64,000 nucleotides of DNA from Petropleomorpha daqingensis (GCF_013408985.1 NZ_JACBZT010000001.1:2108001-2172000), one strand, 5' to 3'. Counted from the first letter of the stretch, positions 1-8,055 are shown. Program-made: numbers and translations. The notes: a model not told the origin generated them from the letters alone.

Positions 1-471
1 CTGGTCGCGATCCGGGACACCGCGAGGGCGGCGCTGACCGACATGCGGCGGGTGCTCGGCGCGCTCGGCGGCGACGAGGCGCCCGAGCTGGCGCCCGGCC
101 CCGGCCTGGCCCGGGCTCCCGAGCTGCTGGAGCAGGCGTGCGCGGCCGGTCTCGACGTCCGCTTCCGGGCCGAGGGAGAAGCCGCGCCCCTGCCGCAGGC
201 GTTGGACCTGGCCGCCTTCCGGGTGCTGCAGGAAGGGCTGACCAACGTGCGCAAGCACGCCGGCGCCGCCCGGGTCGACGTCCTGCTCCGCTACGAGCCG
301 GACGCGGTCACCGTCGAGGTCGACGACGACGGCGACGGCTCCGGGGCGGGCGGCGGCAGCGGCCGCGGCCTCGCCGGGCTCCGGGAACGGGTGGCCCTGC
401 TCGGGGGCGAGTTCGCCGCCGGACCGGGCACCCGTGGCTTCGCCCTGCGCGTGAAGCTGCCGCTGACGTGA
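1..471 (+). CDS. Sensor histidine kinase, C-terminal part (5' end outside window)
   Basis: The frame is open from base 1, so only the last 156 residues are visible. They begin with the end of a HisKA_3-type dimerisation helix (RAALTDMRRVLGAL). A HATPase_c domain follows, with an N-box (LQEGLTNVRKHAGA) and a glycine-rich G-box (GRGLAGLRERVALLGG). This is the NarL-family kinase architecture: it autophosphorylates on a histidine that lies upstream of the window and passes the phosphate to a LuxR-type regulator. The stop TGA overlaps the GTG start of the response regulator (GTGA), so the pair is translationally coupled. The input signal cannot be judged because the sensor part is missing. Confidence 0.93.
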   Translation: MVAIRDTARAALTDMRRVLGALGGDEAPELAPGPGLARAPELLEQACAAGLDVRFRAEGEAAPLPQALDLAAFRVLQEGLTNVRKHAGAARVDVLLRYEPDAVTVEVDDDGDGSGAGGGSGRGLAGLRERVALLGGEFAAGPGTRGFALRVKLPLT

Positions 472-1142
472 TCCGCGTCCTGCTCGCCGACGACCAGGAG
501 CTCGTGCGCTCCGGCTTCCGGCTGATCCTGGAGCTCGCCGAGGGCATCGAGGTCGTCGGCGAGGCGGGCGACGGTCAGCAGGCGGTGCGGCTGGCGAGGG
601 AGCTGCGGCCGGACGTCGTCCTGATGGACGTGCGCATGCCGGGGCTCGACGGCATCGAGGCGACCCGCCGGCTGCGCCAGGCCGGGGTCGAGGCCCGGGT
701 GCTGGTGCTGACGACGTTCGACCTCGACGAGTACGTCTACGCCGCGGTCCGGGCCGGCGCGAGCGGCTTCCTGCTCAAGGACGCACCGCGCGACCAGCTG
801 GTCACCGCCGTCCGCACCGTGGCGCGGGGTGAGGCGCTGCTCGCGCCGGCGATCACCCAGCGGCTGATCGAGCGCTTCCTCACGCGCCCGGCCCCCGCGC
901 ACGCGGCACCGGCGCTGGCCGAGCTGAGCGCGCGGGAGCTGGAGGTGCTGCGGCTGCTGGCGCGGGGGCTGTCCAACGCCGAGATCGCGGCCGCGCTGTT
1001 CGTCGGCGAGGCGACGGTGAAGACCCACGTGGCCCGCGTCTTCGCCAAGCTCGACCTGCGCGACCGCGTCCAGGCCGTCGTCTTCGCCTACGAGAGCGGA
1101 CTGGTCGAACCCGGCTCCGCCTCCGCGACCGGCCACCGATGA
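468..1142 (+). CDS. NarL/LuxR-family response regulator
   Basis: This 224-residue two-domain regulator is the partner of the kinase just upstream, with which it overlaps by 4 bases. The receiver domain (about residues 1-120) has the acidic pair DD near residue 8, the phospho-acceptor Asp54 in LMDVRMPG, and the conserved lysine in GFLLKDAP. The C-terminal LuxR helix-turn-helix (about 148-210) carries LSARELEVLRLLARG and the recognition-helix region EATVKTHVARVFAKL. The GTG at 468 is chosen because IRVLLADDQE is the usual N-terminus of the family. The target genes are unknown. Confidence 0.95.
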   Translation: MIRVLLADDQELVRSGFRLILELAEGIEVVGEAGDGQQAVRLARELRPDVVLMDVRMPGLDGIEATRRLRQAGVEARVLVLTTFDLDEYVYAAVRAGASGFLLKDAPRDQLVTAVRTVARGEALLAPAITQRLIERFLTRPAPAHAAPALAELSARELEVLRLLARGLSNAEIAAALFVGEATVKTHVARVFAKLDLRDRVQAVVFAYESGLVEPGSASATGHR

Positions 1143-1171
1143 GTACCGGGCTTTCCGGCAGTCTGGACGGC

Positions 1172-1777
1172 ATGGCCACCGTCATCTCGCACATGTCGAT
1201 GTCCCTCGACGGCTTCGTCGCCGGCCCGGACCAGTCGCAGGAGAACCCGCTCGGCATCGGCGGCCACGCGGTGCACCGGTGGCACATGGGCTCGCTCCTC
1301 CCCGAGGACGTCCCCTGGACCGAGCAGCTGCTCGAGCGGGGGAACGCCTACGTCATGGGGCGCAACATGTTCGGCCCGATCCGCGGCCCCTGGGAGGGCG
1401 ACTGGCGCGGCTGGTGGGGGGAGGAGCCGCCCTACCACGCCCCGGTGTTCGTGCTCACCCACCATGCGCGGGAGCCGCTGGAGATGGCGGGGGGCACGAC
1501 CTTCTACTTCGTCACCGACGGCTTCGACTCCGCCCTGAAGCAGGCGAGCGAGGTGGCCGGGGAGGACGGCGTGGTCGACATCGCCGGTGGCGCCTCGACC
1601 GTGCGCCAGGCGATGGCCTCCGGCGCGCTCGACGAGCTCGTCGTCGACCTCGCCCCGGTGGTGCTCGGGCGGGGTGAGTCGATGTTCGACCTCAGCCACG
1701 TCGAGCTCACCCCGGTGGAGGTCGGGCACTCGCCGCGCGCCACCCACATCCGGTACCGGGTCAGCCCGCGCAGCTAG
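1172..1777 (+). CDS. Dihydrofolate reductase-family protein (RibD C-terminal domain)
   Basis: This is a single-domain NADPH-dependent reductase-like protein of about 201 residues. It has the family opening ISHMSMSLDGFVAGPD, the central VMGRNMFGP and the C-terminal segment IAGGASTVRQAMASGALDEL. Such stand-alone RibD_C proteins are common in actinobacteria and their substrates are mostly unknown. An alternative GTG/ATG-type start at 1139 would overlap the regulator stop (ATGA) and add 11 residues. The ATG at 1172 gives the N-terminus usual for the family and is preferred. The gene ends in TAG. Confidence 0.9.
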   Translation: MATVISHMSMSLDGFVAGPDQSQENPLGIGGHAVHRWHMGSLLPEDVPWTEQLLERGNAYVMGRNMFGPIRGPWEGDWRGWWGEEPPYHAPVFVLTHHAREPLEMAGGTTFYFVTDGFDSALKQASEVAGEDGVVDIAGGASTVRQAMASGALDELVVDLAPVVLGRGESMFDLSHVELTPVEVGHSPRATHIRYRVSPRS

Positions 1778-1912
1778 CGAGGACGGCGTTGCGGCAGACG
1801 GCCGGCCCACCGCGACGACGTCGTCCCCCCGCTCGGTGAACAGGCGGACCAGCGCCGAGCCGATGCCACCGGTCCCGCCGGTGATCACGACGGATGCCGT
1901 GCCGCGCAGCAT
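1778..1912 (-). pseudogene. Remnant of a short-chain dehydrogenase/reductase (N-terminus only)
   Basis: Read on the minus strand from an ATG at 1912, the sequence gives a clear Rossmann start, SVVITGGTGGIGSALVRL, followed by FTERGDDVVAVGRP. This is the beta-alpha-beta nucleotide-binding segment with TGxxxGIG typical of SDR enzymes. After about 45 residues the similarity stops. The frame continues antisense into the RibD-like gene without the NAG or YxxxK motifs. It appears to be a 5' fragment left by a deletion. The rest of the gap up to 2216 (about 300 bases) shows no convincing gene. Confidence 0.5.
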
Positions 1913-2216
1913 GGCCGCCGGGACTGCCGATATCCATGTCGCGCACTCTCTGCCGCGGCCCGGCTGACACGCCGCGCGTCGTCCGCGTCGGGAGCATGAC
2001 CGACCGCCGAAACCGCGCGCCACGCTGGGGAAACCGGCGGTTTGTCGACAAGACGGCCCTGGGGACGACGGGTCACTGGAACGACCACAACGATCGGGTG
2101 ACGGGGCCGTTGCCGACCCGTCGCAGCGCGTCGCGGGCACCCGCCGTGCCCGTAACTTTCTGCGCTGACCGGGGCGACTTCCCCCGCCCCGGCCGAAGTT
2201 CTTCGAGGAGATCCGC

Positions 2217-3077
2217 GTGAGCCTTGGCGTGGCGCTGGTGTGGCCGATGGTCGCCGTCTTCGGCTTCCTGGCGCTCACCGGCGTGGTCGTTGCCCTGGGC
2301 GCGACGGCGACCGCTCGCTACGAGTTCGACCGCAACGGCGCGGGCGAACCCCAGCGGCGGTCGTCGTCCACCCGCACCTCACCCGCGCACCCCGCCGGCA
2401 GCCGCCTGCCCGAGGCCGAGACCCAGCCGAAGCCGCAGGCGGTCGGGCTCGCCGTCCGTCCCGTTCCGCCGGCCGGTGGTGCGCCGGTGACCGGGTGGTG
2501 GCTGGTCGCCGAGCACTCCCCGCAGGCGCTCGCCGGTCCCTTCCCCGACCGGATGGACGCCGACTGGGCAGCGCTGGCCGGCGGGCACGAGGCGACCGCG
2601 GTGTACGGCGTCCGCGGCGCCGAGGGCAACGTCGTCCGCCGTCCCTCGCCGGACGAGCGGGTGTGGCTCGACGAGCTCGGCCAGCAGCTGGACCGGCTGC
2701 CCGAGGACTGGGACGAGCTGCTGTCCGACACCGACGAGCTGACCACCCTCGTCGTCGAGGTGACCGCGGCGCTGGTCGAGGCCGGGCTGCCGCTGCACGA
2801 CTGCGCCCAGCGCGGACCGTCGACCGAGGGGCAGGCGAACACGCTGACGGCAGGCGGGGTCTGCATCACGCCCGAGCCGGGCCTGGCCGGGATCCTGGTC
2901 AGCTGGCGGCCGCACGACCGGATGAGCCTGCAGCTGGTCCGCGGCGCCTACGCCGACGCCGCGGTGCAGCAGTCGATGAACGCCGCGATCGCCGAGGTCC
3001 TGTGGCACCTCGGGTTCGCCGTCGAGTCCTTCGGCTCCACCGGCTGCCAGCTCGTCACCGCCGTCCAGCGCGATTAG
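2217..3077 (+). CDS. Membrane-anchored protein of unknown function
   Basis: This 286-residue protein begins with one hydrophobic segment (about residues 4-30, VALVWPMVAVFGFLALTGVV). A proline/serine-rich linker follows to about residue 85, then a soluble C-terminal domain of about 200 residues containing WWLVAEHSP and DELGQQLDRLPEDWDELL. The GTG start at 2217 is supported by GAGGAG at 2205-2210. No family was recognised. The likely topology is a short N-terminal anchor with a large domain on one side. Its TAG stop lies inside the first copy of a 24-bp repeat array. It converges on the ABC exporter operon. Confidence 0.8.
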   Translation: MSLGVALVWPMVAVFGFLALTGVVVALGATATARYEFDRNGAGEPQRRSSSTRTSPAHPAGSRLPEAETQPKPQAVGLAVRPVPPAGGAPVTGWWLVAEHSPQALAGPFPDRMDADWAALAGGHEATAVYGVRGAEGNVVRRPSPDERVWLDELGQQLDRLPEDWDELLSDTDELTTLVVEVTAALVEAGLPLHDCAQRGPSTEGQANTLTAGGVCITPEPGLAGILVSWRPHDRMSLQLVRGAYADAAVQQSMNAAIAEVLWHLGFAVESFGSTGCQLVTAVQRD

Positions 3078-3145
3078 GCACGCGAAACCGCGCGCGGTTA
3101 GGCACGCGAAACCGCGCGCGATTAGGCACGCGAAACCGCGCGTGC
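3074..3145. repeat. Three tandem 24-bp repeats at a convergent gene boundary
   Basis: Three head-to-tail copies of a 24-base unit beginning TTAGGCACGCGAAACCGCGC occupy 3074-3097, 3098-3121 and 3122-3145, with differences only at the last bases. The first copy contains the stop codon of the upstream gene. The same unit is one arm of the 46-bp palindrome at 8007-8052. The array lies between two convergent genes. Confidence 0.9.
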
Positions 3146-3165
3146 TTTATCGCGATAAAGCGCGG
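3140..3165. terminator. Palindromic 3'-end element, TTTATCGCGATAAA core
   Basis: GCTTTATCGCGATAAAGC at 3144-3161 is a perfect 18-bp palindrome placed 5 bases from the stop of the minus-strand ABC permease. The surrounding 26 bases recur, exactly reverse-complemented, at 18082-18107 after menB. The position and symmetry suggest a bidirectional terminator or extragenic palindromic repeat. Confidence 0.6.
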
Positions 3166-3169
3166 GGGG

Positions 3170-3973
3170 TCAGCGGGTGAGGCGGCCGAGCAGGGCCGAC
3201 GCCGCGGTGATCGCCGCGATCGTGGCGACGACGAGCACCGTGAAGTCCAACCAGAGCACCGTGGGCGTGCCGAGAAGCAGCCCGCGCAGCGCGTTCACCT
3301 CGTAGGAGAGGGGGTTCACCGCCGAGACCACCTGCAGCCAGTGCGGCATGACGGCGATCGGGTAGAGCGCGTTCGAGGCGAAGAACAGCGGCATCATGAT
3401 CGCCTGGCCGATGCCCATCAGCCGGTCGCGCTTGAGCACCAGCCCGGCGATGGTCACCGACAGGCAGCAGAAGAACGCCGCCCCCAGCAGGACGACGACG
3501 ACCACCCCGAGCAGCTTCAGCGGGTTCGCGGTGAACCGGACCCCGAGCAGCAGCGACACGACCAGGATCGCCAGTGCCTGCGCCAGGGAGCGGATGCCCG
3601 CCGCGAACGCCTTGCCGGTGACCAGGGCGGCCCGCGGCGTCGGCGTCACCATGAGCTTGGTGAGCACCCCGGCGTCGCGCTCCCAGATGATCTGGATGCC
3701 GTAGAAGATCGAGACGAACAGCGCCGACTGGGCGATGATCCCGGCCGACAGGAAGTCCAGGTACGGGACGTCGCCGCTGGGGATCGCCCGGAGCCGCGTG
3801 AAGGTCTGCCCGAACACGACCAGCCAGAGGACCGGCTGGATCATCCGGGTGAGCAGCTCCGACCGGTCGTGCCGGAGCTTCTGCAGCTCGACCAGGCAGA
3901 ACGTGCCGACGCGAACGAGCAGCCGCGTGCCCTCAGCCCAGGCGACGGGCCGTTCGGCGAGTGACACGGACAC
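3170..3973 (-). CDS. ABC-2 type transporter permease (DrrB-like)
   Basis: This 267-residue integral membrane protein has six predicted hydrophobic segments and the ABC-2 signature region near the C-terminus (NPLSYEVNALRGLL). The family exports drugs, lipids or polysaccharides as a dimer with a separate ATPase. The GTG start at 3973 lies 41 bases inside the upstream ATPase gene, so translation is coupled. Together with the ATPase and a MarR regulator it forms a three-gene minus-strand operon (5206 to 3170). The DrrAB-like layout and the MarR partner suggest efflux of a toxic compound, but the substrate cannot be read from the sequence. Confidence 0.93.
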   Translation of the reverse strand: MSVSLAERPVAWAEGTRLLVRVGTFCLVELQKLRHDRSELLTRMIQPVLWLVVFGQTFTRLRAIPSGDVPYLDFLSAGIIAQSALFVSIFYGIQIIWERDAGVLTKLMVTPTPRAALVTGKAFAAGIRSLAQALAILVVSLLLGVRFTANPLKLLGVVVVVLLGAAFFCCLSVTIAGLVLKRDRLMGIGQAIMMPLFFASNALYPIAVMPHWLQVVSAVNPLSYEVNALRGLLLGTPTVLWLDFTVLVVATIAAITAASALLGRLTR

Positions 3974-4739
3974 TGCGCAGCCCTCCCTTCTCCTCCCCGG
4001 CGAGCAGGTCGCCGGTCCAGTGGCGGAAGACGTCCTCGAGCGTGGCGGCCGGCCCGAGCGCGGCCTTGAGCTCCTCCGGCGGCCCCTCGGCGCGGATCGT
4101 CCCGTGGTGCATGAGCGCCACCCGGTCGCAGAGGGCGTCGGCCTCCTCCATGTAGTGCGTGGTCAGCAGCACCGTCGTCCCGTACTGCTCCTGCAGCTCG
4201 CGCACCCGCTGCCAGACGCTGTCGCGGGCCACCGGGTCCAGCCCCACGGTCGGCTCGTCGAGCACGAGCAGCGCCGGGCGGTTGACCAGCGCCTGCGCGA
4301 GCTCCAGCCGGCGGACCATGCCGCCGGAGTAGGTCGAGGCGAGCCGGTCGGCGGCGTCGGTGAGGTTCATCATCGCCAGCACCTCGTCGACCCGGTCCCG
4401 TCGCTCGCGGCGGGGGACGTCGAAGAGCCGGGCGAACCAGGTGACGTTCTCCCGCCCGGTCAGCGCGCCCTCCACCGAGAGCTGCTGCGGCACGTAGCCG
4501 AGCAGCCGCCGCACGGCCATGGCCTCGCCGCGGACGTCGTGCCCGAACACGCGCACCTCGCCCGCTTCCACGGGCAACAGCGTGACCAGCAGCCGGATCG
4601 TCGTCGTCTTGCCCGCCCCGTTGGGACCGAGCAGGCCGAACACCTCGCCGGCGCCGACGGTCAGGTCGATCGAGTCGACGGCGACGTGCTCGCCGAAGCG
4701 CTGCGTGAGGCCGTGCACCTCGATCGCGGGCGCGGTCAC
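3933..4739 (-). CDS. ABC transporter ATP-binding protein (DrrA-like)
   Basis: This 268-residue ATPase powers the adjacent ABC-2 permease. All nucleotide-binding motifs are present: Walker A GPNGAGKT (residues 38-45), signature YSGGM (about 138), Walker B LLVLDEPTVGLDP (D161, E162) and the switch His195 in TTHYMEEAD. The C-terminal extension after ATLEDVFRHWTG is typical of drug-resistance DrrA-type ATPases. The GTG start at 4739 overlaps the MarR stop as GTGA. A longer upstream reading frame exists but runs antisense-like through the MarR gene and is not credible. Confidence 0.95.
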   Translation of the reverse strand: MTAPAIEVHGLTQRFGEHVAVDSIDLTVGAGEVFGLLGPNGAGKTTTIRLLVTLLPVEAGEVRVFGHDVRGEAMAVRRLLGYVPQQLSVEGALTGRENVTWFARLFDVPRRERRDRVDEVLAMMNLTDAADRLASTYSGGMVRRLELAQALVNRPALLVLDEPTVGLDPVARDSVWQRVRELQEQYGTTVLLTTHYMEEADALCDRVALMHHGTIRAEGPPEELKAALGPAATLEDVFRHWTGDLLAGEEKGGLRSVRVTRRTARRLG

Positions 4740-5206
4740 GACTCGAGCTCCCGCAGCGCCTCCACCATCTTCGACATCGCCGGGACGGCGGCGTCGAGGG
4801 CCGCGCGGTCGGCCGGGTCGAGCCGGTCGAGGGCCTGCGCGGCGAGCTCGTGCCGGCGGTCGCGCCAGCCCTCGATCCGGCGCCGCGCGGTCGCGGTGAG
4901 GTGCAACCGGGCGACGCGGCGGTCGGCGGGGTCGGGGTCGCGGCGCAGCATGCCGGCGTCGGTCAGCTGGCGGACCAGCGTCGAGACCGTGTTCGGGGCC
5001 AGCCCCAGCGCCTCGGCGGCCTCGGACACCGTGCGGCCGGGCTCGCGCCGCAGCAGCCGGACCAGGTCGATCTGCGCGCCGGACAGCGCCGCCGCCGGCC
5101 ACGGGCGCCCCGCCGTCCGCCGGACCTGGCGGCGCAGCGAGGCGACCGCCTCGAACAGCTCCTCGGCCAGCCGGGCGTCTTCCGGCCGATGTTCCACGGC
5201 AGTCAC
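4736..5206 (-). CDS. MarR-family transcriptional regulator
   Basis: This 156-residue winged-helix regulator contains LSGAQIDLVRLLRREPG, the recognition region EAAEALGLAPNTVSTLVRQL, and the wing DPADRRVARLHLTATARRR (DxRxxxLxLT motif). It is the first gene of the operon encoding a DrrAB-like exporter and overlaps the ATPase by 4 bases. The simplest reading is ligand-relieved repression of its own operon. The operator was not identified. The short gap upstream (5207-5238) borders a palindromic terminator-like repeat. Confidence 0.92.
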   Translation of the reverse strand: MTAVEHRPEDARLAEELFEAVASLRRQVRRTAGRPWPAAALSGAQIDLVRLLRREPGRTVSEAAEALGLAPNTVSTLVRQLTDAGMLRRDPDPADRRVARLHLTATARRRIEGWRDRRHELAAQALDRLDPADRAALDAAVPAMSKMVEALRELES

Positions 5207-5238
5207 GCCGAGCAGAATACCTCTGCTCCAGAGCTATC

Positions 5239-5284
5239 GTGGTTTCGCGCGCTTGACCGCGCGCGGTTGAGCGCGCGAAACCAC
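5239..5284. terminator. 46-bp palindrome (family A), downstream of the DUF2510/SHOCT gene
   Basis: The left arm includes GGTTTCGCGCGCTTGACC and the right arm GGTTGAGCGCGCGAAACC. The 46 bases are palindromic with two mismatched positions. It ends 5 bases from the stop codon of the minus-strand gene at 5290. Close relatives lie at 8007-8052 and 13547-13592. No T-tract follows, so termination is inferred only from hairpin strength and position. Confidence 0.65.
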
Positions 5285-5289
5285 GGGGG

Positions 5290-6198
5290 TCAGGCGAGGA
5301 GCTTGGCCTTCTGGACGGCGAACTCGTCGTCGGTGAGGAGGCCGGCGTCGCGCAGCTCGCCGAGCTTGCGCAGCTGGTCGGCCAGGTCCACCTGGGGCGC
5401 TGCCGGAGCGGCCGGCGCCGGGGCCGGCGGGGCGACCGGCGCGCCGTACGGCGGCTGCATGTGCACGTACGACGACTGCCGCTCGATCGTCTTCTTGTGC
5501 CGCGCCTCGCTCACCAGCGGCGCGAGCAGGTCGTGGACGGCGTAGGGCCCGTCGATGTTGTCGAGCACCACCTGGCCGTTGGTCGTCCCGGACTCCGGCG
5601 CCCCGGTCAGGTTGAACATGTCCTGGTGCGCCCCGTAGGCGGGGTCCTCCAGGTTGAGGACGACGTCGCCGACGTCCTTGCCGCGCTGCCAGACGGCCTG
5701 CCGCACGTCCATGTCGCGGACGGCCCACATCGGCACGCTCTCGGAGCGGGTGCCGAGCACGCCGCTCTCGATCCAGATGCGGTCCTTGGTGATCCGGTAG
5801 CGCGCCTTGGCCACGCCGGTCGCGTTCTTGCTCTCGCCGAACCACAGCGTGCTCGGGTCGGTGGCCCACTGCTCGGTGCGCTTCGCGGACTGCTCGGCCA
5901 GCTTCGCCTTGCCCTGCTCGGCCATCGCCTTGCCCTGGTCGGCGGCCTGCTTCAGGCGGTCCTTCCAGCCCAGCTTCCCGGCCGGCGCGGCGGGCGCGGC
6001 GCCGGGAGCGGGGGCGTCGGCGGGGAGGGGCGGAGGCGGCGGCGTGGCCGGCGCCGGCAGCGGTGGGGGCAGCGGCGCGGCGAGCGGGGCCTGGCCCGTC
6101 GTCCCCTGGTCCGAGACGTGCTCGGTCCAGTCGGTGCCGTTCCAGTACCGGAGCTCGTGCGCTCCGCTCGGATCCGGCTGCCAGCTCGCGTCCACCAT
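5290..6198 (-). CDS. DUF2510 and SHOCT domain protein
   Basis: This 302-residue protein has three parts. At the N-terminus is a DUF2510 motif (WQPDPSGAHELRYWNGTDWT, residues 6-25). A proline/alanine linker and a charged helix (about 78-110) come next, then a bacterial PH-like beta domain (about 115-235, with ARYRITKDRIWIESGVLG). At the C-terminus is a SHOCT helix pair (LRKLGELRDAGLLTDDEF). SHOCT and DUF2510 are common in actinobacterial proteins that associate with oligomers or membranes, and no enzymatic function is known. No transmembrane segment is evident. A hydrophobic microprotein gene lies just upstream. Confidence 0.88.
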   Translation of the reverse strand: MVDASWQPDPSGAHELRYWNGTDWTEHVSDQGTTGQAPLAAPLPPPLPAPATPPPPPLPADAPAPGAAPAAPAGKLGWKDRLKQAADQGKAMAEQGKAKLAEQSAKRTEQWATDPSTLWFGESKNATGVAKARYRITKDRIWIESGVLGTRSESVPMWAVRDMDVRQAVWQRGKDVGDVVLNLEDPAYGAHQDMFNLTGAPESGTTNGQVVLDNIDGPYAVHDLLAPLVSEARHKKTIERQSSYVHMQPPYGAPVAPPAPAPAAPAAPQVDLADQLRKLGELRDAGLLTDDEFAVQKAKLLA

Positions 6199-6287
6199 GG
6201 AGACTCCACCCCTTCAGCGGCGGCGACCCTCGCCACCCGGCCGGACAGGATGCCGACCGACCCGGCGCTCCGCCAGGGGTTGTCGCG

Positions 6288-6437
6288 TCAGGTGCGCCGG
6301 CGGATCCAGCCGAAGGCCGCGGTGGCGAGGAAGAGCACGACGCCGATGACGGCCAGCCAGAACAGGCCCTTGACGACGGCGCCGATGACGACCAGCGCGA
6401 TCCAGATGATCAGGAGCAGGACGAGGAAACCGATCAC
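6288..6437 (-). CDS. Small hydrophobic membrane protein (49 aa)
   Basis: A GTG at 6437 preceded by a perfect GGAGGT (complement of 6443-6448, 5-base spacing) opens a 49-residue frame ending in TGA at 6288-6290. The product is almost entirely hydrophobic: two segments, GFLVLLLIIWIALVVIGAVV and FWLAVIGVVLFLATAAFGW, separated by a lysine, with an arginine-rich tail (WIRRRT). It resembles the short actinobacterial proteins usually named hydrophobic protein. The strong Shine-Dalgarno and clean hydrophobic coding make it a probable real gene. Function unknown. Confidence 0.75.
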   Translation of the reverse strand: MIGFLVLLLIIWIALVVIGAVVKGLFWLAVIGVVLFLATAAFGWIRRRT

Positions 6438-6459
6438 GGCGGACCTCCAGGACTCGAGA

Positions 6460-7407
6460 CTAGGAGCCGACGGCGTCGTCCTCCAGGACGTCGGCCGCGG
6501 AGCCGACGATCCGCGGATCGGGCACCCCGACCGCGTCGGCGTCCTTGCCCGTGTACTCGAAACGCGACAGCACGAAACGCATGGCCTCCAGCCGGGCCCG
6601 CTTCTTGTCGTTGCTCTTGATCACCGTCCACGGAGCGTCGGCGGTGTCCGTGTGCAGGAACATCGCCTCCTTGGCGTCGGTGTAGGCGTCCCACTTGTCC
6701 AGGGAGGCGAGGTCGGTCGGCGAGAGCTTCCACTGCCGCACCGGGTCGATCTGCCGGACGATGAACCGGCTGATCTGCTCGCCGCGCGAGACCGAGAACC
6801 ACAGCTTGACCAGCGCGATGTCGCTGCGCACCAGCATCCGCTCGAACAGCGGCGCCTGGCGCAGGAACTGCTGGTACTGCTCCTCGGTGCAGTAGCCCAT
6901 GACCCGCTCGACGCCGGCGCGGTTGTACCAGGAGCGGTCGAACAGCACGATCTCCCCGCCGGCCGGCAGGTGGGCCACGTAGCGCTGGAAGTACCACTGG
7001 GTCTGCTCGCGCTCGCTCGGCTTGTCCAGCGCGACCACCCGCGCGCCACGGGGATTGAGGTGCTCGGTGAACCGCTTGATCGTGCCGCCCTTGCCGGCGG
7101 CGTCGCGGCCCTCGAAGACGATGACGATCTTCTGCCCGGTGTCCTTGACCCAGCCCTGCAGCTTGAGCAGCTCGATCTGCAGCCGGCGCTTGATGATCTC
7201 GTACTCGCGGCGCTGCATCCGGTCGTCGTACGGATAGCCCTCGCGCCAGGTCTCGACCCGCAGCCCGTCAGGGCCGAAGAGCTCGCGGTCGTCGTCCCAG
7301 TCCTCGTCGGAGTTCTCGTCGGGCAGGCTGTTGAGCCGCCACTGGCGCAGGTCGATCAGTTCGCCGGGCTGGCCGTCGATCGGGGTGAATCGGAGCTGCT
7401 GCGTCAC
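6460..7407 (-). CDS. ppk2: Polyphosphate kinase 2 (class I PPK2)
   Basis: This 315-residue single-domain enzyme transfers phosphate between polyphosphate and nucleoside diphosphates. It has Walker A FEGRDAAGKGGTIKR (G100-G107 region), the lid/base motif LNPRGARVVALDKPSERE, Walker B LFDRSWYNRAGVERVMG, and the downstream segment WKLSPTDLASLDKWDAYTDA. The GTG at 7407 overlaps the stop of the upstream unknown gene (GTGA), indicating coupling. A single P-loop domain of about 300 residues fits one-domain class I PPK2. The preferred nucleotide cannot be predicted. The gene ends in TAG. Confidence 0.96.
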   Translation of the reverse strand: MTQQLRFTPIDGQPGELIDLRQWRLNSLPDENSDEDWDDDRELFGPDGLRVETWREGYPYDDRMQRREYEIIKRRLQIELLKLQGWVKDTGQKIVIVFEGRDAAGKGGTIKRFTEHLNPRGARVVALDKPSEREQTQWYFQRYVAHLPAGGEIVLFDRSWYNRAGVERVMGYCTEEQYQQFLRQAPLFERMLVRSDIALVKLWFSVSRGEQISRFIVRQIDPVRQWKLSPTDLASLDKWDAYTDAKEAMFLHTDTADAPWTVIKSNDKKRARLEAMRFVLSRFEYTGKDADAVGVPDPRIVGSAADVLEDDAVGS

Positions 7408-7895
7408 GCGCTCATCGTCGTGCAGTTCCACCGGTCGTGGGGCAGCAGCCGCACCTCGATCACGAGTCCACGGAGGGTCAGGGCGCGGCGAACCGCCGTC
7501 CCCAGGTCGCCACCGAGCAGTCGCGTGACGTCGTCGCCGTCCTCGGTCCGGTACCGGACCTCGACCGGGCAGACCGGGCCCGGCAGGTCCGGGGCGCGCT
7601 CGGCGGGCAGCACCCGGTCCGGGACGACGGTGCGCAGGACGAGCTCGTCGAGCGGTCGGAGCCGGTCGGCGACGACCAGCCGGCCGCTGCCCGGCCGCGG
7701 CCAGGGCGTCGACGGCGGGCGCACCGCCACACGGGCGCCGAGCGCGGTCAGCAGCCCGGCTGCCCTGCACACGTCGCCCCGGCGGCGCGACCGGCGCGGC
7801 ACGAGACGAGTCGCCCCGTGCTGCGCGAGCACGAGCGCCAGCCGGGAGGAGCGACGACGCCGGGTGGCCTCGTCGACGAGGAGAACGGCGGTCAC
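7404..7895 (-). CDS. Protein of unknown function coupled to PPK2
   Basis: This 163-residue soluble protein starts MTAVLLVDEATRRRRSS. It is arginine-rich in the first 45 residues and contains DRLRPLDELVLRTVVPDRVLP and VEVRYRTEDGDDVTRLLG. No family was recognised. The GTG at 7895 is preferred over a longer frame reaching 8042, because that extension would run into the palindromic repeat at 8007-8052. Its stop overlaps the PPK2 start by 4 bases, so the two are made together. A role linked to polyphosphate or nucleotide metabolism is a guess from position only. Confidence 0.6.
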   Translation of the reverse strand: MTAVLLVDEATRRRRSSRLALVLAQHGATRLVPRRSRRRGDVCRAAGLLTALGARVAVRPPSTPWPRPGSGRLVVADRLRPLDELVLRTVVPDRVLPAERAPDLPGPVCPVEVRYRTEDGDDVTRLLGGDLGTAVRRALTLRGLVIEVRLLPHDRWNCTTMSA

Positions 7896-8006
7896 GGCGT
7901 CAGCGTGGGTGGCCCGGGTGGCCGGAGGATGACGCGAATCGGGAACGGCGACGTCCAGAAGACGAAGAGGGGGCCGCCCCGCAAACCGCGGGACGGCCCC
8001 TCCGAT

Positions 8007-8052
8007 GTGGTTTCGCGCGCTTAACCGCGCGCGGTTAGGCACGCGAAACCGC
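8007..8052. terminator. 46-bp palindrome (family A), downstream of alkaline phosphatase
   Basis: The left arm contains GGTTTCGCGCGCTTAACC and the right arm GGTTAGGCACGCGAAACC. It is a near-perfect palindrome with a few mismatches. It ends 3 bases from the TAA of the alkaline phosphatase gene. The right arm is the unit repeated three times at 3074-3145. It probably works as a terminator. Confidence 0.65.
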
Positions 8053-8055
8053 GGA

